From Caldilinea sp. CFX5 (GTDB lineage: Bacteria; Chloroflexota; Anaerolineae; Caldilineales; Caldilineaceae), in contig QWII01000027.1 of the NCBI GenBank assembly GCA_021405325.1, forward strand, positions 1 through 64,000: DNA of 64,000 bases, written 5' to 3'. A model generated the notes under the pieces. It had not been told where the DNA came from. It searched no databases and saw only the letters and a program-made list of their open reading frames with translations. The translations under genes and the position numbers were made by a program. Positions 46,703 to 56,900 of this stretch are shown here, piece after piece. Position 1 is the first letter of the stretch; every line of letters starts with the position of its first letter.

Positions 46703-46801
46703 AACCCCAAGATCGCACCATAAACATGATACGGCCGCACTATTTACGCAACGTTCGCGCCTGATAGGCAACCGGCTCACGTCGAAGCCACGCATCATGC
46801 C

Positions 46802-47551
46802 TTAGCGCGTAAACAAATTCCGCCGTACATAATCGCCATCATCCGACGCCAGATAGGCCAGCAAGCGTGCTACACCAATCGGATCACCCAGCTCTGAGTT
46901 GGCAATTAACGCGTCGGCGTCGCGTCCTTCCCGTTCGGCTTGCGTCTGGATCACGTTGCGCTTCAACTCGGTGTTGAGACTGCCGGGGCAGATCACATTG
47001 ACCCGAATGTGGCGCGACGCCAAATGCCCCGCCAACACCATGCCCATGCCGTTGACCGCGCCCTTGCTCGTACCATAGGCAATCGACGAACTGCCGCCGA
47101 TGACCCCGGCGCCGGAGGCGATCAGCAGCATCACCCCTTGCGACTCGGCTAACATCGGCGTGGCATACTTTGTGCAAAGGAACGTCCCTTTGACATTGAC
47201 ATCCATGACAAAGTCAAACGTTTCCAATGGGAACTCTTCCGGCTGGAGATATTGCCCTTGCAACACACCAGCCGCACAGATCAACACATCCAACCCCTGA
47301 TGGCTCTGCTTCACCTGGTCAAAGAGATTGATGACCTGTTCTTGTGACCGTACATCGACTCTATAAAAGGCTGCGTCGCCGCCACTCGCCTGGATCGAGG
47401 CCGCTGTATCCGCCCCTTTCTCCTTCACATCGGCAATGATGACCCGCGCCCCCCGTTCGGCGCAGAGCCGCGCCGTTGCTTCGCCGATGCCTTGCGCACC
47501 GCCCGTGATCAGAATAATTTTCCCTTGAATATCGGCAATTGGATTGCTCAT
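46802..47551 (-). CDS. short-chain dehydrogenase/reductase
   Basis: A 249-residue classical SDR. The cofactor motif TGGAQGIGEATARL is near residue 16-29, and the catalytic set is IASGAGVIGGSSSIAYGTSK (serine and YxxxK). The oxidised substrate is unknown; hydroxy-acid, sugar or alcohol are all possible. It is the third gene of a leftward group with an Ldh-family dehydrogenase and a creatininase-like hydrolase. Confidence 0.93.
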   Translation of the reverse strand: MSNPIADIQGKIILITGGAQGIGEATARLCAERGARVIIADVKEKGADTAASIQASGGDAAFYRVDVRSQEQVINLFDQVKQSHQGLDVLICAAGVLQGQYLQPEEFPLETFDFVMDVNVKGTFLCTKYATPMLAESQGVMLLIASGAGVIGGSSSIAYGTSKGAVNGMGMVLAGHLASRHIRVNVICPGSLNTELKRNVIQTQAEREGRDADALIANSELGDPIGVARLLAYLASDDGDYVRRNLFTR

Positions 47552-47591
47552 AAACGACCCTTATCTAGTATCTTGATGAATAACATACTGT

Positions 47592-47714
47592 GGTAGACAG
47601 GTAAATAGGTAGACAGGTACATACGTAGGCTCGTCGAAGCCCCTGTTTACCTGTCTACCTGTCTACCTGTCTACCTATTTACCTGTCTACCTATTTACCT
47701 GTCTACCTGTCTAC
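47592..47714. repeat. octamer array ctgtctac with inverted copies
   Basis: Repeated ctgtctac and variants (ctatttac) run at 47644-47714, with the reverse complement at 47592-47617. It fills the gap between the SDR and Ldh genes and reaches the Ldh stop codon (TAG at 47713-47711). Confidence 0.9.
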
Positions 47715-48745
47715 CACCCCATCGGCACAGCCAACTTCTGCGCCCACTGGCGTAACTGGCTGACGATGGTCTCCGGCACTTCGACGCCATTTGCCAGCCG
47801 CTTGCGGCGATTGCGCACCTCAAAGTCGCCGGGAGCAAGGATTTCGTCGAAACCGGGGGCGAGGGGCGTCTCTTTCATGGCGTTGAGGAACAGGCGCACA
47901 TTGTGTTGGTAGTCGGCCAGCGGTGTGAAGGCGGCGATGTTGAGAACTTGCATGTAACAGCCGCCCATCGCCGCCTTTTCGGGGTTGAAGGGCGCGCCCA
48001 ACCCACCCAGCAGACAGACAAAGAGCGAAAGCGCATAGCCCTTGTGTAGGCCAAAGGTGGTCAGACAGCCGCCGTCATAAAAATCGGCCGTTTTGACCGT
48101 GGGTTGGCCGTGCTTGTCAAAGAGATAACCGGGGGGCATATCCAGCCCCTTGCTGCGCGCCACCTGCACCTTCCCCTCAGCGACAATGCTGGTGGCAAAG
48201 TCGAGGACAAAAGGAACTTCATCGCCCGTAGGGACGCCAACGGCAATCGGATTGGTACCGAGACGATATTGCGCGCCGCCATAGGGCGCCGTCCGCCCGG
48301 AATCCCGCGCGCCGCCGCCGACCGTGGTGATGCCCAGACAGCCGGCGCGGGCCGCATCTTCAGCATATTCGCCCAGCCGGCCAATGTGGTTGATGCGGGT
48401 AAAGGTGACGCAACTGATCTTACTCTGCCGCGCCTTCTCGATCGCCAGCGCCATCGCCCGGCGCGCCGTGTAGTGACCAAAGCCGTTTTGGCCGTCGATC
48501 TTGATCGTGGTCGCATCTTCTTCGACAACGGTCGGCTCGGCGGCGGGGTCGAGTTTGCCTTCCTGGATGTGTTGCAAATAGATGGGGATGCGCAACACAC
48601 CATGTGAATCATGTCCCGCCAGATTCGCCCCGACCAAAATGCGCGCCACGTCAACCGCAATATGCTCAGGCGCACCAACTTGCATAAAGAGCCGGCTCGT
48701 CAACTCCTGTAGCGCCGCCGCCGGTACTATCTGTATGGCAACCAT
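47711..48745 (-). CDS. Ldh-family malate/lactate-type dehydrogenase
   Basis: A 344-residue NAD(P)-dependent oxidoreductase of the malate/L-lactate/ureidoglycolate dehydrogenase (YlbC-like) family. GHDSHGVLRIPIYLQHI holds the catalytic histidine, and FARINHIG-type THFTRINHIGRLGEYAED (here seen as TFTRINHIGRLGEYAEDA) follows. AGGAGG lies four bases before the ATG at 48745, preferred over 48748. The neighbouring genes suggest catabolism of an amide or hydroxy-acid. Confidence 0.92.
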   Translation of the reverse strand: MVAIQIVPAAALQELTSRLFMQVGAPEHIAVDVARILVGANLAGHDSHGVLRIPIYLQHIQEGKLDPAAEPTVVEEDATTIKIDGQNGFGHYTARRAMALAIEKARQSKISCVTFTRINHIGRLGEYAEDAARAGCLGITTVGGGARDSGRTAPYGGAQYRLGTNPIAVGVPTGDEVPFVLDFATSIVAEGKVQVARSKGLDMPPGYLFDKHGQPTVKTADFYDGGCLTTFGLHKGYALSLFVCLLGGLGAPFNPEKAAMGGCYMQVLNIAAFTPLADYQHNVRLFLNAMKETPLAPGFDEILAPGDFEVRNRRKRLANGVEVPETIVSQLRQWAQKLAVPMGW

Positions 48746-48827
48746 CATTCCTCCTGTGCTTTTGTTCCAGAGGGACAGGTGAGTTTAGGGTTTTCAGGTC
48801 AACAGAAATGCAAGAGACCAACAATGG

Positions 48828-48888
48828 CATCTTCCGGGAAGGTCGGTTCTGTAGACCGGACAATCCTGTCGAACCTTCCCGGAAGATG
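48828..48888. repeat. 16-bp perfect inverted repeat with inner hairpin
   Basis: The arms at 48828-48843 and 48873-48888 are perfect around a 29-base loop that itself holds a small stem (cggt/accg). It lies between the creatininase and Ldh genes on the same strand. Confidence 0.7.
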
Positions 48889-49021
48889 GTTGACAAGCCC
48901 CTGTGGGCGTCCCCAGAACGGGGCTTAAATTAGTTCCTATTTTTGCCTAAACTCAGGTGTCCCGCCGGGACGATTGAAGTGTATCCGTGCTTTTTCCTAT
49001 CCGTGTGTATCATACCCGTTG

Positions 49022-49921
49022 TTAGATGGGGGAGAGCTTATCCGGAATTGGATAGTTTAACTGCCAGCGTGAATCGGCCGGCGGTGGGGTGCGGCCTAGA
49101 TATTGCATCGTCTTGAACTCCGGCAACTTGGGCAGCACTTCGGTTGCCCAGATCTGTTCAATATTCATAAAACTGAGCGGGCGGCGTTGCACCGGTTTGT
49201 GCGCCGCGTAGGCCGTCAACAATTCGGCTGCTTTAGCCCCCAGCCAGCGTACTTCATCGTCCACCATACGTTCACCAACCCGCCGGTCTGACTGATAGGC
49301 GTTTGGCCCCATGGCAAAGTGCGGCCCTGGCGCGCTTTGCGCTGGCAGGCGCGAGATGTCAACATTTTGCGGTTCCAACGTCCACAGCAGCGAAGTCTCG
49401 ACTTTGCCGGCATGGTCGCCGGTGCTTTTGCCGTCGTTATCAAAGCCCGGCTGGTTGGCTTCAAAATCGGGGAGACCGTAGAGGCGCGTAGCAAAGTGTG
49501 GTTGCAACAGCGCCAGCAACGTCTTCAAATCTTCCCAGTTAGGGCCGTAGTGACCGGTGAGGAGAATGGCGGCATGAAAGCCCAGCGCATCCACTGCCCG
49601 CAGGTGGTAGCAAACATTTTTGAAGTGCTGCCAGGGCGGCATGGCCGTCAACCACGGGCGCGCCTCGCCGGCCCACTCCGCCGCCCACGACGCATAGAGG
49701 CCAATCTCGTGAATATGCCAATAATCGGGCGGGGCGACAATCCCGCCATGCGTCTCTGCGGCGCGACAGCAGATGGCGTGCGCCTTCAACGCATCCAGCC
49801 CGACCGCGTTTTGCGGGCCATGCGGTTCACAGAGGCCATAGGGCAAATAGACGACCGGGCAAGCCGCCAAGGCCGCCTCCAACTGGTCGGGAAACAGCCG
49901 CTCCCAACGAACTTCGCGCAT
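49022..49921 (-). CDS. creatininase-family amidohydrolase
   Basis: A 299-residue creatininase-like protein. LYLPYG-type start (VVYLPYGLCEPHGPQNAVGL) carries the E-x-H metal ligands and a later D in LDALKA. GHYGPNW is the second metal motif. The family hydrolyses cyclic or linear amides, including creatinine and formylaminopyrimidines. AGGAG precedes the ATG at 49921; a GTG at 49930 is in frame. The exact substrate is not known. Confidence 0.9.
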   Translation of the reverse strand: MREVRWERLFPDQLEAALAACPVVYLPYGLCEPHGPQNAVGLDALKAHAICCRAAETHGGIVAPPDYWHIHEIGLYASWAAEWAGEARPWLTAMPPWQHFKNVCYHLRAVDALGFHAAILLTGHYGPNWEDLKTLLALLQPHFATRLYGLPDFEANQPGFDNDGKSTGDHAGKVETSLLWTLEPQNVDISRLPAQSAPGPHFAMGPNAYQSDRRVGERMVDDEVRWLGAKAAELLTAYAAHKPVQRRPLSFMNIEQIWATEVLPKLPEFKTMQYLGRTPPPADSRWQLNYPIPDKLSPI

Positions 49922-49950
49922 AGTGAACACTCCTGGTTCTATTTTTAGTC

Positions 49951-49995
49951 GCCCGCAGCGCCCAGACGCCGGTCACGGACCGGCTATGAGCGGGC
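49951..49995. repeat. stem-loop upstream of the creatininase gene
   Basis: Inner arms gccggtc (49968-49974) and gaccggc (49978-49984), with outer gcccg/cgggc pairs at 49951 and 49991. The gccggtcacggaccggc core resembles the hairpin at 2652. Confidence 0.6.
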
Positions 49996-50132
49996 TTAAT
50001 AGGTACGGTACGCCTTTACAGGTCTATGTTGAATTGCGTTCCATTATAGCACGAGGTGAAATTTGACGCTATGCGCGAAAAAAGGCGTGGGTGGCGGGCG
50101 CGTTCCTCCCACTATCGCTGATGGCATAAGTA

Positions 50133-50161
50133 TTGACAGCGGCGCAGAAGTGTTGTAACAT
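50133..50161 (+). promoter_or_regulatory. promoter of the RHH/PIN pair
   Basis: TTGACA (50133-50138), 17-base spacer and TAACAT (50156-50161). The antitoxin ATG is 29 bases downstream. Confidence 0.7.
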
Positions 50162-50162
50162 G

Positions 50163-50196
50163 TAGCCATCTAGAAGGAGGGATAAGTAGATGGCTA
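50163..50196 (+). promoter_or_regulatory. inverted repeat enclosing the ribosome site
   Basis: tagccatct (50163-50171) pairs perfectly with agatggcta (50188-50196). The GAAGGAGGG ribosome site lies in the 16-base loop and the ATG lies in the right arm. It may be an mRNA hairpin that blocks translation, an operator for the antitoxin, or both. Confidence 0.65.
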
Positions 50197-50468
50197 TTAA
50201 GAATTTGCAAACAGACGCACAAAAAATTACGGTGACAATCCCCAGTGCTTTATTGAATCGACTGAATGAGTCCATACCGAAACGACAACGCAGTGAGTTC
50301 ATTGTAGAAGCGATTGAAGAACGATTAGCGTTGGAAGAACAGTATGTTGCGATTGAAGAAGCGGCCGGCGCTTGGACCGATGAGCATCACCCTGAGATGC
50401 GGAGTGAGGAGGACATTGACAACTGGCTTATCGAATTCCGCAAAGGCTGGAGCAGTCAGGATAGGTAA
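50190..50468 (+). CDS. ribbon-helix-helix antitoxin (CopG/VapB-like)
   Basis: A 92-residue protein. QKITVTIPSALLNRLNESIP followed by RSEFIVEAIEERLALEE is a ribbon-helix-helix DNA-binding domain. The acidic tail (DEHHPEMRSEEDIDNWLIEF) should bind the toxin. It ends one base before the PIN gene. Confidence 0.88.
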   Translation: MAIKNLQTDAQKITVTIPSALLNRLNESIPKRQRSEFIVEAIEERLALEEQYVAIEEAAGAWTDEHHPEMRSEEDIDNWLIEFRKGWSSQDR

Positions 50469-50469
50469 A

Positions 50470-50856
50470 ATGGCGAGGATTTTACTTGATTCGGGATTAC
50501 TAATCCGCCACCTACGCAATCATCAACCAACTGTACGATTGCTGCGAACATTAGGGCGGACAGAACGACTGTCGATAGCGACGATTACACGTCTAGAAGT
50601 ACGCGCTGGCATGAATGTAGAAGAACGTTATCGAACACAAAAAATACTCTCACGATTTATCTGTTACCATCTAGATCCCGTCATTGCGGATCAAACCGGA
50701 GACTTGATCCGCAACCTGCAAAGCAAAGGGCATGGCATTAGCGTGCCGGATGCCATCATTGCGGCAACCGCATTGACCTATCGGCTAACCCTCATCACCT
50801 ATAACCAGGCCCATTTCGCGATTGTCCCAGGACTAAGTCTATATACTTTCCCCTAA
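50470..50856 (+). CDS. PIN-domain toxin (VapC-like)
   Basis: A 128-residue PIN nuclease. Acidic motifs are LLDSGLLIRHL, TITRLEVRAG and VPDAIIAATAL, the last followed by LITYNQAHF. It is coupled to the upstream antitoxin. It should inhibit translation by RNA cleavage when freed from the antitoxin. A convergent long hairpin follows. Confidence 0.9.
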   Translation: MARILLDSGLLIRHLRNHQPTVRLLRTLGRTERLSIATITRLEVRAGMNVEERYRTQKILSRFICYHLDPVIADQTGDLIRNLQSKGHGISVPDAIIAATALTYRLTLITYNQAHFAIVPGLSLYTFP

Positions 50857-50879
50857 CCTGGACAAGCCAGAACCCCAAA

Positions 50880-50948
50880 AGTATACACAGATAGGGAAGA
50901 ACACGGATGTTTGTCTCCAATCGGTGTTTCTCCCTATCTGTGTATACT
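50880..50948. terminator. 18-bp hairpin between convergent genes
   Basis: agtatacacagataggga (50880-50897) pairs perfectly with 50931-50948. It lies between the PIN toxin stop and the stop of the convergent amylopullulanase. A related sequence, atccgtgctttttcctatcc, occurs at 48979-49018. Confidence 0.7.
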
Positions 50949-50989
50949 AAAATTCTTGTTTGCTGTTCAAAAAGGTAATGCGGTAGCGC

Positions 50990-53900
50990 CTACTTAACCA
51001 CCACCGGCAAGTAGAGCCACTGTTTGAGCAACTCCTCATCAACCGCCGCGACATCGACCGTATAGCCTTCGTCATCACTGTCGTCGACGATGGTTGCGGT
51101 ATCAACGCCATTGGCAACGGTCAACGCATCCACCGTGGCGGAATGGGCCAGGTCGGCATTTTGGTGATTGCCAAACCAGGCGGTCCATTTCTGCGCCGGG
51201 GCAATGGTCAATTGATAACAGGGCTGATTGCCAAAGGTCGGCAATACCGTCCCCGGCTGGCTGTTGAACCACCCGGCGCGCAACTGTTCACAAACCGTGT
51301 ACGATCCCGGCGGCAAGCGATAAAAACGGACAGTTCCCTCCTCATCGCTCTTGTCATTTGCCACCGTTGCGCCGGTCGCGTCATAGAGGGTAAATTCCCA
51401 GCCTTCTAAGCGCTCTTCGCCACTGTTACGCTGTCCATTCCCATTTTCGTCATGATACTTGCGTACCCGCAGCGCGCTACGTTGCTGATTGGTGAAAGTG
51501 CAAGTGACCTGCTCACCGGTGGTAACGGCAATCGTGACCTTTTCCTCGGCCAAATCAACGCTACTGTTCCCGTTGTTGCAACGGATCGCCGTCAGGCTCC
51601 AAGAAGCGGGTAGCTCTGCTGCAACCGTATAGCGGCCCGGCTCGACGGTAAAAGTAGCGCTGTGCTGGTAGCGATCGCCATCATCCGTTGTCGGGTTATC
51701 CAGCTTGAATTGCCCCAGATCACCGTCAAAACGGAAGTTGCGACGCGTCTGCGGTTGGGCTTCCAGCGCAATCGTGATCGTTGTCGGCAGCACCACACCA
51801 TCGACGAAGATGGCGGTTGTGCGGGCCGGAATGGTGAAGGCGCCGTTGCTGCTGTCAAAGGTTGCGCCCTTTACCACGCTATCCGCCGATTGCGCCAACG
51901 CCGGATGAAGCGTCAACGGTTTTCCTTGTAACGCCGCCGCCGTGAAGCTTTGCGCCTCATCGGTGGCATTGAAGAGGACGACGATGAACTCGTGCGCCGG
52001 GTCGAGATCGACCAGTCCATCGACCATATCAGAGAGGCTCATCACGATCAAGCCGGGGATCTGATCCGGCCCCATGTTATGGAAAGCCAACCGCGCCATC
52101 ACATCCGCTTCGGTTTGCAAACGGAAGAGCGGCGAGCTATGACGCACCTGCAACATCGTCTGGAGATGGGCCAGGCTCAACTGAATCTCAGCCGACCCTG
52201 GCTTGAGCGCCGGGTTTGCCAGCAGCGGCTGCATGATCGGCCAGTTGCTGCCATTGTCCCCCTGCGGCGGCAGCCCAACGCCCCAGTTGTTGCTCTGGTA
52301 GGTGAAGTCCAGCTTGTTGAACCAGTCGCCAGAGTTATAGCTGTTGCGATCCAGTGACTTGGAACGCAGAAGCTCCTGACCGGCATGGAGGAAGGGAACG
52401 CCCTGCGCCAGTACGGTGAAGTCGATGCCCAGATTGTGCGCCCGCACCCGGTCGGCCATACTCACCCCGGCGGCGTGTTTGTAGGCGCTGATGTCCCACA
52501 AGGTCTGGTTGTCATGCGCTTCGACGTAGATGATGTGCTCTTGCGGGTCTTGCGTATAACCGGCGGGCGCCCCGTTGTAATCGACCTGCGACCCCTTGAC
52601 CAGGTTGCCGTTGCGGTCGATAAACTCGAAGTCCGCCAGGTTGCCGGCCAGGCCAACTCGGATCTGATCGGCGGAGAGCAGCAGTTCATTCTTTTCCGCC
52701 GCCGAACCGCTGTTGGCACTGTTGGGATCGTAGTAGAGGCCGCTGATAAAGCCCTGGTTCTTGATCAGATCATTGCCATTGTCAAATGGCCCGCCGCCAC
52801 GCACCGCGTCGCGCAGACGGTCGCTAAAGGTGCCGATGCCGGTGCCGGCCAGATTTAGTTGCGTAGCGTTGACACCGCGGGCGTTGTTCGCCACTTCCCC
52901 AAAGTTCCAGCCTTCGCCATAGATGACAATGCTCGGATCGATGGCCCGCAGCGTGTCGCGCACCTTCTCCATGTTGCTCTTCATGTGGTGGCCCATCAGG
53001 TCGAAGCGGAAGCCATCGACGCCATAAAGGCTGGTCCAGGTGACGAGCGAGTCGATCATCAGCTTTTCCATCATCGCATGTTCCGTCGCCGTGTTCTGGC
53101 AACAGGTGCTGGTCTCGACATTGCCGTCGGCGTTGAGCCGATGGTAGTAGCCGGGGACAACCTTGTCGAGAACCGATTTGGCATCCTGACCGCTGGCCGC
53201 GGTATGGTTATAGACCACATCCATCACCACCCGCAGATTGGCGGCGTGAAGCGCCTGCACCATCTTGCGGAACTCGATGATACGGGTGACGCCTGCGGGG
53301 TTGGTTGCGTAACTGCCCTCCGGCACAGTGTAATGATAGGGGTCATAGCACCAGTTGAAACCATCCTGGTCGGCCACAGCGGTGACTGCCGCCTGCTGTT
53401 GATCGGAATCCGGGGCAGCGTTGGGGATAGTCGGCTCGATCCGTGCGGCCTTGTTCTCGTTGATAGTGGCGCAGTCAAAGGCCGGCAGCAGGTGGACATG
53501 GGTCAACCCGGCGGCAGCCAGTGCGCTGAGATGTTTCATGCCATTGCTACCGGTATGGGTAAAGGCGTTGAAGGTGCCGCGATCCCCCTCCGGCACCGTG
53601 CTGTCCTGGATGCTAAAGTCGCGCACATGCAGCTCATAGAGAACGGCATTCTCCGGCGCGGTCGAGGGCGGCACATTGTGGCTGTCCCAGCCGGCTGGTT
53701 TCAGCGCCGGGTCGTTGAGATTGACAAGGAGGCTGCGCTTGCTGTTGGTCGAAAGCGCCAACGAATAGGGATCGGTGACGATATTCTGTTCGACCTTGCC
53801 CGTCTTGCGTACATAAACGGCAACTTCGTAGAGATAATATTTGCCTGTCCAACTGGCGTCGCCGGTGGCGTGCCAGACGCCTTTGTCGCCGGCGGTCATG

Positions 53901-56900
53901 TCGATGATCTGGGTGGCGGTCGCCGCCGTCGCGCTGTCAAAGAGGTGCAACTTCACCGATTTTGCCGTCGGCGCCCAGAGGCTGAGGGTCGGCACGTCGC
54001 CGGTATAGTTGACGCCCAGCGCGCCGTCATAGGTGTACAACGCATCCAGCACGCCGGGAATTTGCAAGCTGGTTGCATCGACCACCACCCCGCCACTCAT
54101 CGCCGCAATCGCTGTCTGTCCCTTGAGAATGGCGGGAACGGCAGCCAGATCGCCGGCGCTGAGTTTGAAGGCTTTATAGTTCGCCAGATGCGGGAACTTG
54201 GCCTTGATGGCGTCGCTCAACCCCGCCGGATCATAGGTTAGGTTGAGCGCACTGCCGCCGGTGATGCCGTTGGCGGTCAAGACCAGACCACCGTCGGCGG
54301 CGTAGACCAGCGTGTAGGTGGCGTTGGGGCTGGCTTGGATGTCCCAGGCAATCGTATCCTGGCTGACCCAATGGGCCTGGGCTTTGCTTAGGTCGCCGCC
54401 GGCCACCGCCCCCTTGCGAATGGGCAGCAGGTAGTCATCTTCGGCTTCAGCGCCCTGTAACTGCCAGACCTCATAGCCAAATTTGCCCAGCTTGAGGAAC
54501 TGGTCGGGGCCGGGATCTTTTTCGTCGCCTTTGTGGAGGATGTAGGCCAGTTCGGTGGCGTCTGCGGTCAGCGGCACTTTAAACCAAATGCCAAAGCCAT
54601 CTTGCCCAGCCGGTTTGACCGGTTCCTGCCACGACGGATTCGGTGCGGCTGCGCCTGTCCAGGTGTGCATCCCCCAGAAGTCGGCATAGTTACTGCTGGT
54701 GGCGTCGCCATAGTCGCCGGCGGGGCGGTGGTAGTGGATGATGGCATACTTTTCCGTCGCGCCCCGTTGCTTGTAGACGGTTGCGTCGCCGGAGACCACC
54801 CAGGCGTCAGCGCCGTCGATCGGGTTCATGCTCTGGTCGGGGCCGGGGTCTTTTTCGTCACCTTTGTGGATGATGAAGTTGACCACCTTGCTGGCGTCGC
54901 TAATCGGCACATTCCAGTAGGCGCCAAAGTCATCGACGCCGTCGTAGGGACGCGGGGTGGCCCATTCGGTCGGCACGCCGGCGCCCAGACCGTCACCCCA
55001 GAGGTGTAAACCCCAGCCGGTGTAGCTGTTGTCGGCACGCTTGTAGTGAATGGTCACAAAGCCTTGCGCCGCCGCTTGCGTGGTGTAGAAGGTGGGATCA
55101 CCCTGCTTTAGCCAGATCTCCGGGCTGTTGCTGTTGGGGTTGAATTTGCGGTCGGCGTCGGTGCCATCTTTGACATCGCCCTTGTGGACGATGAAGTTAA
55201 CATCCTTGCTCGAATCCTGCAACTTGATCCAAGCAAAGCGACCATAGCTGTCTTCGCCCAGGAAAGGCTTAGGCGTCGTCCACTCGGTCACTTCACTAGC
55301 ATCAATCGCCTCACCCCAAAGGTGGAGACCCCAGAAGTCGTTAGAATTGCCGGTCGTGTGGTCGCCATAGTCGCTGGTCGGTCGCTGATAGTGGATGACG
55401 GCATATTTGTACTGACCGGTGGTGGGCGGGATAGCCTTGACCGGTTTGACGCCTGTCACCGTTGCGCCCTTGAGATTGCCGTTGAGATCGTTGGCGATCG
55501 CCAGAATGTCGAGCGTCGTGTTGGCCGGCAACTTGCTGGCATCATAAAAGACACGGTAGGGTGCGTTGTCATCCACACCGATGACAGTGTATGTGGTCGT
55601 CCCCGTGGCGCGGACGGCAAAGGTCACTTCGGCATAGCCCGTGCCGGCGACCGCGGCGCGAATCTCCAGCCGGTCGGGAACAGTGTTGCCGTCCAGATTT
55701 TGTGTACCCAACGTTACTTCCTGATTGTTGGTCAGGTTACTGATGCTGATTGTCGGCGCGGCGGTGCTGGCCGGGAGGGGGCCGGCGGCTTTGTAGATGG
55801 CAAAGCCGAGCGCCGGCAGGTTGATCGCCAGCGCGCCATTAGCGTCGGTGGTCAGGCTGGCCGCAACTGTGCCTTCGGCCAGCAGCAGATCAAACTGCGT
55901 CCCGGCGGCGTAGAAGGTCGGCACGGTGGCGCTTTGGGCGCTGTTGGCGTTGTTGATGGCGACCACATATTCGACCCGCTCGGTGCGTTCCATGCGGCTA
56001 AAGGCATAGATACCGGCGGCGTTGCTGCTGGTGCGGTGGATCTGCGCCCCGTTGACCAAGGCCGGATGGGCCTTGCGCAGCTTCGCATAGCTTTGGAAGG
56101 CCAGATAGAGCGGGTGACTCTGGTCAAAGTTGGCGTCGGCGGTGGTGGCGGTCGTGCCGATCAGGTCGTCGTCATTGTACGAAGCGACCTGGCTGGGCAT
56201 CATATCCTGGCGGGCATCTTTGTCGCCGCCGTCGCCGGTGAAGCCCTGTTCGTCGCCGTAGTAGACCACGGGCATCCCACGGGCAAAGTACATGAGCGCG
56301 TGCGCCAACTTGCTACGCGCCAGCAGTTCGGCGTCGCCAGCGGTGGGCTGGTCGGTCTTGAGGAACCAGCCAAAACGACCCCGGTCATGGTTGCCGATAA
56401 AGGTGGGCAGGGCGTAGGCGTTGCTGTCGGCGTCGATGTAGTAGTCATCATTTTCAAAAACCGTTTTCAAGCCGTCGGAAGCGCCGCCTTTGGAAACATA
56501 GGCTTGCACCCCTTCCTGGAACTGGAAGTCCAGCACAGCCTGCACATCGGCGTCGGTCGTGTAGTAGCTCAACAGGTTGACGTTGCCGCTAAAGACTTCG
56601 CCAAAGATAAAGAAGTCCGGCTTGCCCGCCGTCTTAGCATGATCAAGGATGGCGGGGGCAAACTTTTGCCAGAACTCGGCATTGACATGCTTCATGGTGT
56701 CGATGCGGAAGCCGTCAATGCCAAAGTTGGTGATCCAGCCCTTGTAGATGTCGAGCATGCCGTTGACGACCGCCGGCTGTTCGGTAAACAGGTCATCCAG
56801 GCCAAAGAAATCGCCATAAAGCGAGTTTTCGCCGGTGAAGGTCGAGTTGCCGCGGTTGTGATAGTAGGTCGGGTCATTGAGCCAGGCCGGGACTTTGACG

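Larger units (their letters stand above)
46209..46801. other. long leader and promoter region of the opp operon
   Basis: About 357 bases lie between the expected transcript start and the oppA ATG, an unusually long leader. It is A/T-rich at its upstream end. A terminator-like hairpin for the gene at 46802 and the promoter/operator are listed separately. No riboswitch class was recognised. Confidence 0.55.
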
